Source of the DNA: Antrodiella citrinella
Taxonomy: Eukaryota > Basidiomycota > Agaricomycetes > Polyporales > Steccherinaceae
Direction: 5' to 3'
Assembly (NCBI GenBank): GCA_004802725.1
Contig: SGPM01000019.1
Span: 111,824-175,823, forward strand
DNA: 64,000 nt
The position numbers and the translations under genes are program-made. Of this stretch, positions 47,635 to 59,336 are shown piece after piece. The notes under the pieces are model-generated. The model did no database searches and was not told where the DNA came from. It was given only the letters and a program-made list of their open reading frames with translations. Positions within the stretch are counted from its first letter, which is position 1. The number at the start of each line of letters is the position of its first letter.

Positions 47635-49766
47635 ATGTCGGGCTACGTCGGAGACACAGAGGTGTACGGGCGCCTCATTAATTTGTCGGCTAGATTAGCC
47701 TCTCTGACGAACGATCATCATCGTCGGCGCATCCGAGCCGTCGTCGAGCTCGTCAGACGGGTCACTGTCAGACTCTTCGTATCATCCAAGCCCAAGGTAT
47801 TCGTCTTTCGTTAGTCCCTCTTGTCATATTTTCTCATTAATATTGATACGCAGTTCTCAACCGTTCCCTTCCTCGTCGGAACTCACCGCTAGCAGGCCGC
47901 CGCAGACAACATCCGCTTCGCTTGCAAGCAGAAGCAGCATCAGACTCATAGAACGAATTCGCAACTCGGATCTCACTTGCAAGAGGGCGACAAATCTCTA
48001 CAAATCTCTCAAAGATCTGGAGCAGTTTAAGGCGAAGAAATGTCTGCCGCCTGTGTGTGCATACGTAGCCTCGCAAGGGTGGGTGTATGCATGATCGTAA
48101 CCTTCTGTCATATGACATGCTTACTTTAATACTTACGCGAATGATTGCGATGCCGCGCAGTATTGGGACTTTGGACGTGAAATGGGAGGCTGCGTGGTGA
48201 GCGGCCACGCCTTTGAGCGAGGCCGCTTTCATGGAAGTATTCCGGGAAGTGCGAACACACCTTAGAACGAGCCGCAACGAGCTCGAGCAAACAACGTCAT
48301 TTGCGGCTCTCCTCTCCGACTACAACCTCTATCCCGAAAAACATGAGTTCATCTCGCCGTCCATGAAGATGATATTCGACGACTACCTCCAACATCGCTC
48401 GGAGATCCTTTCGGCTGACGTGATCGTTTGCGGAGTATTTTCTATATGTGTACTACTCTCTTCAAGGTATGTTTCGAATAGGTTGTTCTCGCTTTGTTTT
48501 GACAACATCATTCAGAAATCGGCAACGCAGCCCTGGATAGAGCGCAACGTCTTCGTGAATGAATGCGGCATCGATAGAGATGCCTTCTCCAGATTGCAAC
48601 TTTCCCTGACAGCCAGGTATCACAAGTTATACAATATCCTCGCCCAATCTACACTCTACGGAGGATCAGGACCGTCGCTGTCAGTGATGACTCTGCAATT
48701 CTTCGAAGGTATGCAACTGAACCCCAAACGGTGCTCGCTACTGACCAAATGTATGCTCTTATCTGACTTCCAAACCGACAACTAAGATCATATCCGCAGA
48801 ACCCCACATTGAAAACCGTCCCATCTCCGTTCACTGCGGCTACATCGCAAAAGAGACTTGCGTCGGCTCATGTTGACTAGCCAGATTCAAAACGCCAGCA
48901 TACACTCGACACTAACTTTTCCGGTTAACAATCCCACCCTTCCCTTGCCCAGATCTACGACAGTGATTCTCGACGACTTGCATCGACGGGTTCGCGTTCT
49001 ACTGCAACTCCGCCGAGCTCCAGTATGCAACAGCCACTTGCGCAGAATCCCTCCAGCTCCGACACAGATTCCATTACCCGTCGAAACAGTCTTGTTCCTG
49101 CGAAGTCTATTGCGACCAAAAAAGAAGTCATAGATCTAGTTACTCCCAAGCCTTTGCCTTCTGCGACGCCTCCTCGTCAGGCCACACCCTTGCCACCACC
49201 GAGGAACTCGAACAGCCCGGAGAGTAAGCGACGTCGTACCTTCGCTTAGACTGGTCCCTTTTGCTGTACTGATATGCGTTTTACCAGTTCAATTGATAGC
49301 AAAGCCACGAGCCTCAATGCAACGCCCGTCTGTCCCACTACCGCAGCCGCAGTCACAGCTCATGCCCAACCTTGCTGCCCCGCCGCCTACCGCCTCTGCG
49401 CTGCAAAGTTCGCCTCTTGCGATCTTGACTCGACGTATCGACGCCGCTAGGAAGGCTCTCATTGAGCACATCGACAAGCATGGATGTCTTTCCGACGTAG
49501 ATCTCGAGCTGAAGGTGCTGAATCTGAGTTCGCGGGTCAAGACGCGAGACAACGTGTTGAGCGGCGGGGGTTTGCCAAGCACGGTGGCGTGCGCGGAGGA
49601 GGCGGTGCGGGATGCTGAAAGGAGTCTCGTGGAGCATGTGAGAGATAATGTGGATACGAAGACGATGACCAGCCTCGATGTCGTATTGGACGCGAAGGGT
49701 GAAGACTTGCGAAACCGATTCAAGTTGCTGGATCGGCATTCACGACCAGCGACGACGCATGCTTGA
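47635..49766 (+). CDS. Unidentified multi-exon gene with apparent frame breaks
   Basis: Gene-like exons run from ATG 47635 to TGA 49766. Visible parts: DTEVYGRLINLSARLASL with RRIRAVVELVRRVTVRL; IERIRNSDLTCKRATNLYKSL with KKCLPPVCAYVASQ; SEAAFMEVFREVRTHLR; WIERNVFVNECGIDRDAFS; a Ser/Pro-rich region; and a C-terminal helical part (LTRRIDAARKALIEHIDKHG). Two problems appear. The clean intron 47797-47853 joins exons out of phase. TGA at 48198-48200 interrupts the exon between WEAAW and AATPLSEAAF in its own frame. The helical layout weakly recalls cyclin-fold proteins such as Orc6; I would not name it. It is either a decaying gene or affected by sequence errors. Confidence 0.45.
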
Positions 49767-50005
49767 GCTCGGTTTCATGTCACGGTTTTTCATGTCTTGT
49801 GTTCTTGACGTTGTGTTTTAGTTTGTGCGCATATCCGCCCGCATGACATTCGTTCCCCTTTGTATTGATAGCACTGTCATGCCTGTCATGAACATATATT
49901 GCCCTGCAAATGTTCCCGCATTTTTGTCGAAGAGTTCCAGCGTAGAATTTGGAGGCGTATTTACGCCTGAAGCAAAAGGCCTGAAGAATTTGATCAAAAA
50001 TAAAC

Positions 50006-50089
50006 TGCATTAAGAGGGAATCGAACCCCCGGCGGGTCGAACTATTGTTCGAATGGCAACGACCCAGGTTACCACTACCCCATTAATGC
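50006..50089 (-). tRNA. tRNA-Gly(GCC) with intron, second copy
   Basis: The mature sequence is the same as in the copy at 41009-41093: GCATTAA/TTAATGC acceptor, anticodon GCC, T loop TTCGATT. The intron is 13 nt (TCGAACAATAGTT) against 14 nt in the other copy, and it differs in sequence. That contrast between constant exon and changed intron supports both as functional genes. Confidence 0.92.
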
Positions 50090-50714
50090 TTGGTATAAGA
50101 GTATTCAGCCATTGTCAGGATACGGGGGACGTGAAGGGGTGGAACTTGGTGCGCACTTCTCTTGCACGCCTTCCTTGCACGCAAGAACACCATCCACTTC
50201 AAGTTGAAGTCTTTCCGGAGCGCGATGAGTCCGTTCTCGACTTTGCTTCAGTTGGAACGGACAGGGGCCGGGGTTCTCTGGAGCACTTGCCACATACGCC
50301 TCCGAAGTATGAGGGTCCTGGATACTGCAGGGTCGCTCAGGGCCGGCCAGGTGTGCGGAAACCCCGGGGGTGACGACCGGGACGTGGGGTCCAAGATGCT
50401 ACGCTACGCTGTCGGTGCGACACGCAACATGAGATGTCGTGGAGCGTTGTTGTTAGGACATCGTACCACATTAGTTGGTTTCGTACGGCACAGCTGACCG
50501 AATACTGTATACTTCACGTTGTCCCTTCTATCGTATGTTTCTAACTTATCGGACAGGTCAAAGCTCACTCGCGTGTTCTTGGGCTTAATGTTCAATGTCG
50601 AGGCCGGCGCAGAAACTCTGGCTCGTAAACAAAATCAAGAGCAACATTGCAATTCAACGGTTCACACAAACAGTTTTAGCCAACATGATACCCGCCAACA
50701 CGCCACTGCAACAG
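50090..50714. other. Intergenic spacer
   Basis: Short open frames (for example one beginning near 50595) overlap the 3' end of the next gene and have no support. I see nothing else. Confidence 0.45.
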
Positions 50715-51752
50715 CTAGTCGGTAGGAGCCCTGGCAGCCTCCTTCTCGCTCCTCAACACATGCTCGACGTGCGCGCCGACCTTCTTGCGGTCCTCGAGCG
50801 AGATCTTCGGGTTGGTGGATGAGTAGCCGAGTTCTGCAGAGGTGGGGTCAGAATGCGACCGTAAGACGAACAAGATAAGAGGGGAAGGGAAAACGCGGGT
50901 AAGAGGGGGAAGAAAGGATGGGATGAATAAGATGAGCAGAAGATAAGAAGAGACGTACGGAGGCTGGGATACTGCAACGGGACCTCGTTCGAGAGGCGGG
51001 GGAGGAGGGTGAGATCGAGTGGGAAGGAAGGGCCGATCCAGGCCGCGCGCAGTTCGTGGTCCCTATAAGTTGACACAACCAACAGTGTCATCAGAGTTAG
51101 ACTCGGGGTGTAGTATCACGTGGACATACGTTCTCTGCGAGTTAGGGGAAGGGAGGCGTATGGGTCAGTTGGGATCAGGATGGCGACATATGGTGACATT
51201 ACCTCTTCCTTCGTCAACGGGTGCACCAGGATACTGTCCGAGATGCCAGATTTTCAGAACTGTACGAGGGGGATAAGATAGACGAAGGACAGACATACCT
51301 GAGATCACCGCGGTTCACACAGAGGTACGAATACAACGACGCGAACGACTCGGTCGGGCACCAGATCTCATACGAACCTACACCGTGACGACACACATCC
51401 CTCAGCCTCTCGACCACGCAACACATAGGTACAGCTTACCACACGGGTGAGGGCCGATGGGGTCCGTGTTGACGCGGAACAAGGGCACAGCGACGAACGC
51501 GCCGTCCCTGCGGAGACGCAGGACGGCGTCGCGCAGCTCGAGGGCGGCGTGGTGCTCTGCGGCGTTGCGTTGGTGGAAGTAGATGTCTGTGGAGAGTAAG
51601 CGAATGGAACGACAGGCTTGGAGGAGGGTGATACGGACGGAAGTGCCACTCCCTGAAGAATCGCGTGAGTTTGGCACGAGGGAATGGGAGGGAAGTGGTA
51701 CGCACTTGATCTCGGAGTCGACGACCTCCTTCAGATCGGTTTGGGGAGCCAT
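50715..51752 (-). CDS. DOPA 4,5-dioxygenase-like protein
   Basis: This multi-exon gene encodes about 195 residues starting MAPQTDLKEVVDSEI. Family marks follow: DIYFHQRNAAEHHAALELRD, FVAVPLFRVNTDPIGPHP, SYEIWCPTESFASLYSYL, ILVHPLTKEE and DHELRAAWIGPSFPLDLTLL. The His residues of IYFHQ, GPHP and VHPLT match those proposed to hold iron. The last exon (LGYSSTNPKISLEDRKKVG) is a helix common in fungal members. The Amanita enzyme of this family makes betalain precursors, but many fungi without such pigments carry homologues, so the substrate is open. No pigment cluster partner is nearby. Confidence 0.8.
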
Positions 51753-52748
51753 GGTGTTGTAAGGAGGGAGGTGGAATGCTGGTGTGATGGTATAAATACG
51801 ATGATATGTCCGGGATTCGGGGCGCCCACAGGGATCATCCGCTGGATCGATGCCCGTTATGGTGGGGCAGGTTCCTTTGCATGTCTCGGTGAGTGTGCGA
51901 TGAAGGTATGTGGGTGTCCTAAGACTGACGATGCCGTGTGGGAAGCGATTCAAGCGAACAGCTACATCCGATGTCTTGCTCAACGACATAAATCTCAAGT
52001 CCTGTCCCTCCGACTCGAACGAGCATGGCTACGGTGGTGGGGAATGCTGCGAAGAGATCTGTGAGTCGGTCGCACAGGAACAAAGTGCGCTTGGACGTCG
52101 GTGTTGACAAGTCTGTTGGCTACACGTGTCTTCCGAGAATCCGAGAGACCGTCCTCCCTAGTTCACGGGAGCTGTATTGTCTTCGCCGCCAAAGACTAGA
52201 GTATGACCAGCGGGAACACAAAATGGGTATGTTGTTTCTTCGTATCTAGTCGGGATGTGAGATGATATCAGCACATTGAATCCTGTTCTGATTCTGCGAC
52301 TACACAGGACTTTACTAGAGTGACAAGCCGCTGCTGTGATGCGCTATTGGGCACATTCGAGACATGCAATCCCACTGATGGCGAGTGGCTTCAATGTTGT
52401 GGTTTTATCGAATACTGACGGGGACCATCACTTTAGGTCGCCATTTTGTGACCATTCGCCGCCATGAGACGTTGGGATGCCAAGCCGCTTTGCAACATAT
52501 GTACTTCTACTGCGACGAAGTGTAACTTATGTATTGCATTCGCGTAACGTTCCTGACCACTTTCTTTCAATATAACGTCCTTGGCGATCAGAGGACGATG
52601 TCGGATAAATACATAGTGGCATGGTTCCGAATTTGCGTCGAGTGTTTCGCTCAACGGTATACACAAAAGGGCGTCATAGAAACATTAGAACTCGTCGTCG
52701 TGTGAGGGAACGGGTCCAAGGTCCTCTTCAACCTCTCACTCTCACCCC
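51753..52748. other. Intergenic stretch
   Basis: This is nearly 1 kb between divergent genes. Several short open frames overlap on both strands but show no conserved pattern and no convincing splice structure. A TATAAATACG box near 51791 on the minus strand is well placed for the dioxygenase gene. Confidence 0.4.
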
Positions 52749-54179
52749 ATGTCGCTCTCAACGACCTCCACCCGCACATACTCTCTCACAAAATACTCCC
52801 GCTCTTACCCCCGCTCCCAGTCACAAGCCATCGCCACCACACAAGACGAATGGCAGCACTTCACCAACCCCGTCATGACCCTCATCCTCGACATCAAGTC
52901 CCGCCCCTCTGGCGACCTCGACTCCTACAGGATGCGTATCGTCTGGTGTCTCGACGCCGGCGCGGGCGCGGGTGGGGACGCGATGGACGTCGATGTCGGG
53001 CAGAGGGATGTCGTTTTCGTGCGTGGACTGGCTATATCCGCGTCCCTCGCTCTGATTTTTGGAATGGGTGGACAGGAAGATCTGGACTTGTTGGCGTTTT
53101 CCAGCATCCCCGAGCACTCCTCCCAACAGGGTCTGCCGTTGAAAGCAGTCTACCGCGACGGCATCGTCGGGATCCGTTACATGCACCCGCGCGTCGTCCC
53201 TCTAGGAGCCACACCAGTCAGGACTGCATCCCGTCTCATCCAAGCCTTTATAACTGACGCGTGTTTTTTGTTGGCTGCAGGCATACCGTCGTATCCAGAT
53301 CAACTTCGAGTCCCCCGACGCCGCCAAGAACTTCGTCACCGCCATCCAGCTCGTATGTCCATGCAAGGCGAACCCAGTGCCTCCGCCTGCGAGGGCGGGG
53401 ACGAAGCGACCGCTCGCGTTGGCCCATACCATGGTCCCGCCCCCTGCGCCTCTTCGTGTTCCAAGCCATCTGTCTGGTGCTACGTCTCGGGAGACTCTGA
53501 CTTCGACTTCGACTTTGGAACTTGCCAAGACGCAACAACATTCGGGAAGCACGACGCGGAGCCCGTTCGGCCAGCATATATTCAACCCCGCAGAACAGGA
53601 TCCTTCGCACGCTCCGTCTCAGTCCACAACGTCTCTGCCAGTATCCTCGTCCATGCCTCGTACAAGCTTGACCCTGCAGTCCGTGGGCGTGCCCCAGATG
53701 CTTCCGTCCGCGGTACACCAATATCATTCTTCGGAGCGCTCTCTTCAGCCTGTACCGCCATCTTCAGACTTGTCGATGCTGTCGAGCGACGTCGTGACGC
53801 TGCCGCCTTCGTCTACACCTCCGACTTCTGATCCTGCTCCTCAAGCTCAAGCTCAAGCCGCTGCTCACCCTCCGTCTCAGCCTCCTCTGACCGTCAACAC
53901 TCCTACTGCTACGGCTCCCTCTACGTCTACTGCCGATACTGCTGAGGCGCTCCTCGCCGCGCTCCGTACGGACACTACCTCAACCGTGCTCGCCCTGCCT
54001 CGTGCGGAACTGGAACACATCATCGCGGAGGTCGTGCGCGAGGAAGGGTTCGCTGCGTTGGTGAGTGGGGCTTCATTTCGACGCTCGGCATGGAGCGGTG
54101 AGCAGACGTGTTGATGATCTTGTAGCTCGAGACGATGGATTCGATGTGGAGGCTGAAGGGGCTTTGGGGAACGAAGTGA
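52749..54179 (+). CDS. Possible Rec114-like meiotic protein
   Basis: Exons 52749-53216, 53281-54060 and 54126-54179 join in phase to 433 residues. The N-terminal ~190 residues look like a PH-type fold. They start with TYSLTKYSRSYPRSQ and DEWQHFTNPVMTLILDI and end at AYRRIQINFESPDAAKNFV. That order recalls the pattern I remember for Rec114, a partner of Spo11 in meiotic break formation. The middle is a long Ser/Thr/Pro-rich disordered region. The C-terminus is a short helix pair (LPRAELEHIIAEVVREEGF and ETMDSMWRLKGLWG), where Rec114 binds its partner. Naming rests on pattern only; it could be another PH-like protein. Confidence 0.5.
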
Positions 54180-54335
54180 AGTGACTGCGGGTTTCGGCGA
54201 AACTAGGTCTTGTTTCTTGCTGTGCTGCTATCTGTTCGTTGTCGTCGTAGTCGTTATCGTGCTTTGCAATGCATCCTTGCTACGAGACGATCGGGGCGCA
54301 ATGAGCGATGTGGTGTGGGTTGCTGGAGGTGGAGA

Positions 54336-54652
54336 AAAGTCCCTTGCATTGAAACGAAATCACGATACAGTGAATCCATACAAACACGACTCACCATGTG
54401 CAGTCCAGATCCTTGCTTCTTCGCTTCGCGCGCCGACCTCTACCTCAATCTAGTTCTTATTCTTGTGCTTATACGTCTGAGGACCGAGACGACCGCACAA
54501 CCAGAGGGACGAGGAACGAACCGGCAACCTCTGCCCTGGGTCTTACTGTGCAAGCTGATGCAAAGTCCCTTAAGCTTGTATTCCAAACGAAAACGAAATA
54601 ACGATACAGTGATCCATACAAACACAAAATTCAATCCAGATCCTCGGCCTGA
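54336..54652. repeat. Imperfect direct repeat of about 80 bp
   Basis: Segments 54336-54412 and 54562-54652 share AAAGTCCCTT, AAACGAAATMACGATACAGTG, ATCCATACAAACAC and ATCCAGATCCT in the same order. They lie between the 3' ends of two convergent genes and look like a local duplication that has since diverged. Confidence 0.65.
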
Positions 54653-54751
54653 GCGGTTTCCATCCTTTTTCTCGAGTCGTCCATGCTTGTGTCGTGTCTT
54701 TCCATCCTTGCTTCAGCCAATACTTGGTCTTCCTGAACCCTCGCAAAAAAA

Positions 54752-57700
54752 TCACCCGATCTCGCTATCCACATTCGGCTGCCGATCCTTCTCGCCCGTA
54801 AACTTGTTCTTGATCGTCTTCGCACGCCTCTTGATCCCCTCCTTCGACCACTTCACCGTCCTGTCAACAGCCAGCGTCAAAGCGAGACGCAAAAAAGACA
54901 CATCGCAGCCCACGCACCTGGCAGCTTTGTACTGCATGACCCCGCGGTGCCGCATCTTCAGCTGGTGCACCTTCTCCCCCTCGATCGCTTTCTTGTCCTT
55001 CTTTGACAGCGACCCGTCCTCGTTCGGTTTCATCTTGGCGGTCTTTTCGGCGAGTATATTTTGGCCCTCGACGCGCTCGTATGCTTCGTACCGGCTGGAC
55101 AAAGACAAGACGTGAGTCAAGGGAATGAGAGTACTACAAGATGATCAACGCACTGCTTGTCTTCTCGGCTGGTTTGGCTAGTTCACTGTGTGAGTACCGA
55201 TCAAGGGGAAAGACGACGCTACTCACAACTCTTCATGGTCGGGATCCAACCCCGAGTCAAGTGCAATGTGGCAGCTGAGCCAGCCAACCACATCATACTC
55301 ATGCGTCTTCTCCGTTTGGTCATTGACTACAGCACACGCTCAGCGACACACGTCACCCCATAACCACACGAAACCACTCACTGTAATTCTGCCGAATCTG
55401 CTTCACCTTCCTGCTCCTGATCACCGGCACTACAATCGGCACCTCCTCGTCGTCCGGCACGTCCTTCAGCCACACCATCGCCACATAATCGCTCGACGCG
55501 CCCAATGGCCCCACCCCGCCGCTCCCGATCTCAAACAGCACCGCACTCGAGTACCGGTTGTACACCGGCAGCCGCACTCTGTCGGCGGGCAGCTCCCAGG
55601 TCACCGACCCACCCTCGAGGACTTCCGCGGAGGAGGTCGGGATCTTGTACGTGTCCTCTGATGTGGAGACNGTGATTTTCTTCGTGGTGAAGCCTTCGGT
55701 GAAGGAGGAGACGGGTTCGATGGAAATCCCCGCCATGATTTCGGCTGTGCCGGTGTCCCAGCCTAGCATAGCCGGCGGGAGATCGGTCTTGACTTGGCGG
55801 AAGAGGAAGGATATGTTGGCACGGCCGTANCCTGGGGTNTCACTCAGAACATGAACAGGGAGCAACTGGAAGGAAATACTGACCAACGCCNTCCTGGAGT
55901 GAGAACAGACGTGTCACTTCAGAACTGTTCTTGAACAACTCANACAGCTTCACAGTGACGATACCCATCACAGGGTCTTTCTCCCTCAACCTGAGAAACC
56001 AAATTTCAACACGTATACACGCNAGCCAAAACAGGCGTGCTCACCTAGCGTCCCTCACTTGCACCCTGACCACNGTCTCCCTCCAATCACGAATGAACCT
56101 CTCAGTTCCGGCCTCAAAGTACGGCATGCTCGTATACTGCTTCACCCGCGTCTTGTAGATCATGTCGTCGTTCACGATNATCTCGCAGTATCCATTCGGT
56201 AGNTTNTGACCCTCCTCAGNCGGTTCNGATGTGTCTTGACCAGCTTGACCTTCANGGTTGCCTGTGTTGCCCTTGATATCCTGTCGTTCCACTGTACAGG
56301 GGAAGCACGTCAGATTATGTTTGTCAACCTGGTCGAAGACGCTCACGATTGTTGATCTGGTGAATGATCACGGAAAGGATACCACTTGNGATGTTGGCAT
56401 CCGGAGGCGTGCGGAGAGCGTCGGCCTCCTCTNGGGTATCGGCTACAGTTGCCTTCTCCTGCACTTGCTTATTCTTCTTGACAACGTCTGGGACATTCGG
56501 GCTTTCTTCCTTCTTCAAGTTAGTGTTCAAAGGCGCCTTTTCGCTGTGGCAATAGGATGAGTCAAGAGGTGAAATCAAAAANAANAGAGCGGNGTACTAG
56601 TAGCCGATATCCCAATGAANTGTCCCGGGCATATCATTTGCGTCTTCGAAGCCAGCTAGCTTGTCGACCCTCGAGTGCATCTTGTTAGGCTACAACAACA
56701 TTCGTCAAATTGAAGAGAGCCGCAAAGGAAGGAAAAAAAATACATACCTCCTTCATCAGCTGCTTCAACGGGATAGTCACTCTCCCAACCAAGTCATCCG
56801 CGGTTCTCTTGTCCGAGTCCCANAACATCGCGCTGATATCCTCTTCGCCCTGCACTTCTGCGTCAGTGACCAGCAGAACAGCTGTCTCTTCCCAAACAGG
56901 GTTCAAATCGGCCTCAATGATACGAGTCGAGTACAGCGGTTTGCCAAATTTGGCATATGCAAGGACGATGTACGGGTCGGATTGACCGTTGCTGTCTTGT
57001 GCGGAGAGGNCTTCGGCATGGTGTATGGTGATGACGAGGACGCCGAGTGCGGCCGTGTCTTTCTTCACGCCGGAGCCTGCAAGCAATTGTGCGAGGTTCA
57101 AGGTAAGAGACTTCGGTGCTACGTATTGTGCGCACTGTGAAGACACACTGTNTNTTCAGTATTTTGAATTAAAGTACCGCACGAAAACATACCGCAGCGG
57201 CGATGCCTGCCTCCACGAAATTCTTNATCATTGGCAAGTCCAAGACATTGGGCAACGCTTTCGTGAAGGGCTCCACAGACACCTCAACGTTNGGCACGCC
57301 CATGAGAGTCACGGTCAGGTTCCTTACGAAGGGCGGGTTCTGGACAAACTGGACCCGCATGCGAACGGTCGCGACGAACCCTTCGACGATAGTGTAAAAA
57401 GGGATNGGGAGATGGAACCAGTCCCATACACCGACGAAGAACTCGAGCATGAGATGCATATTGTGCTGGCGCAGCTTGCCGGTTTGACCAGGTAGAGCTT
57501 GGTAGGAAACGGAGACTTCATAGTTCTGAGCGGGATGTGAGCCGANTAGGAGATGAAGATGTGGCCAAGCCTACCAAGTAGTCGCCAGTCTGGTCGGTAT
57601 CAATATCNTGCGCCGGGTCCGTACTAGAATCTCCAGAGGTATTCCGGTCCGCAGCTTGCGCCTGGCTTTGTGTGTCCTTGTCCAGTCCGACCCATTCTTN

Positions 57701-58830
57701 GCGAGGATAGTCCTTATGTCCAGGCTGATCCGCCAGAGCACGCATGGACACGATTCGAATTGGATTTGTGCCTTGACCGATATCTGCGATACGAACTGCA
57801 TCCACGATACCCGGGAGGGAAGCCTGCAGGACGTCTTCCACCATCTACAACTAGTGTCAGTGTAATATACACGTTGAGGCAATCGGCGAGCTTACGTCGG
57901 CCATAGGTACGAACATCTCTGGGTTCACCAAACCCCAGACCAGCTTAATCATGGCATTCATCCACTCCACGCTCTCCGGTGTTGGAGGACTGAACTCTTC
58001 TCCTCGCTGGGTATGCATGTGCATCCGGATTCGTCCAAATTCTTTCTCTATCTTTCTGCCCGCGTTCTCGCTTCCAATCCAAGCGAATGAAGCGATAGAG
58101 AGAAGCAGGAAGCTCCTCCAGAGCCACGACAACCAAGACAGATGGTTCCTGAACACGACGAAGCACCAGACGAGAGCACAACCGCCCGTGATCATGACCG
58201 CGCCGGTGCGGATGATCTCTTTGACCTTGGAGATATCGACTGGCTCTACGGGAGGCGGGAACTGCTGGAGGAGAATGTTGCCCACAGCAGTGGGTGCAGG
58301 TGCGGTATAGCGTGGGTCTTGCTTCGCAGGATCTTGTGGGGCTTGAAGAGCAGGTCCTGGTTTCCCGTTCCCTGGCTCGAGAGACGTGTTCTCCAGACCT
58401 TGCTCGTGAAAGTCTAGGAGGTTATGTTAGTCCAGTGGGCATCGTGATCATGAACCAGCTTTATACCTTCAAATTTGGGGTTACGCAGAAGGACCTGTTC
58501 ACCCGTCGTTGGGTCTTTCACCCACTTGTCGCCTTTCTGCTTGGCGAGGTCGGCGACTCGCGAGCCTTTCGGTGGCTGCATGCGCTCCATAACTTCCCTC
58601 TTTTCGTCTGAACAGCCCTTCGCCTTTGTTGGTGCTGGCGTCGGCGGTAACGACTTGTCTTGCTCGGCTTCGTTTGCGTCGTGTGCTGCGACATCTAACA
58701 GCAATGTCGTAAGTACGATTGTTTCTACCCCTCGTGCAAGGAGACACATACTGTTCTTGTACTTCTGGATTGTCGGCACGGGATTGTGACCAGAGTAACC
58801 CTCTCCGGCGACGTGATTAGTGGTGCTCAT
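54752..58830 (-). CDS. Mug190/tricalbin-like protein with membrane, SMP-like and C2 domains
   Basis: This large multi-exon gene encodes over 1100 residues, with ATG 58830 starting MSTTNHVAGEGYSGHN. An N-terminal region (PPKGSRVADLAKQKGDKW) precedes paired membrane helices (TGAVMITGGCALVWCFVVF; FLLLSIASFAWIG). An SMP-like lipid-binding region follows (PPTPESVEWMNAMIKLVWGL; FVQNPPFVRNLTVTLMG). C2 domains come next (LGVLVITIHHAE, DSNGQSDPYIVLAYAKFGK, LNPVWEET, TADDLVGRVTIPL; then MPYFEAGTERFIRDW). The C-terminus is basic. Such proteins tether ER to plasma membrane and move lipids. Many single N bases fall in the coding part, so some residues cannot be read and frames there are less certain. Confidence 0.75.
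55671..57700. other. Cluster of 29 isolated N bases
   Basis: Single N bases occur at 55671, 55830, 55839 and on to 57700, mostly 10-180 bp apart, and nowhere else in the 64 kb. They are single ambiguous calls and not a gap. They lie only inside the Mug190-like gene. Confidence 0.95.
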
Positions 58831-59336
58831 GATGTTGTCGCCGTCGTGACCGATGGCGAGAAGATGGTGGAGGAACGTAAGAAGAGACTCGAGCGACGAG
58901 CTGCTTTTGAACATCTAGGCATGGCGCGGTGGCGAGCAGTGACGTAGGTGTGCGTCGACGGCGTGGGCTGCCTGCGGAAGCATATCTGCGAACTACCCAA
59001 TATTTCCGTGAAACTCTGAGGACTTTTGTATTTCTTGCTTGAAACAACTTGAAGGAACGAACTACGACAAGTAGTTGGTAAGTAGGAAAAGATGAGATGT
59101 AGGTCGCTATAAGTTCAAGTTTGCCCGCGCAGGCGCCCAAAAAGTAGAGGATCTGAGCATAATCCTCGGCCCGATTTCATCTGACCTCGAGGCTCGACCT
59201 TCGACATAAAGAACTTGAAGTTAGATGCATGCGCGTTATCGACGTGTTTGGAGTAACGAAATGCTTGTACAGCACCCAACAAAATCTACCAGTACAGGTT
59301 TCCATCCATATGCATAGAGGCTAAGTACTTTAACTT
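58831..59336. other. Intergenic spacer
   Basis: This spacer contains the promoter of the Mug190-like gene and the 3' end of the terpene synthase gene. No supported gene was found. Confidence 0.45.
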
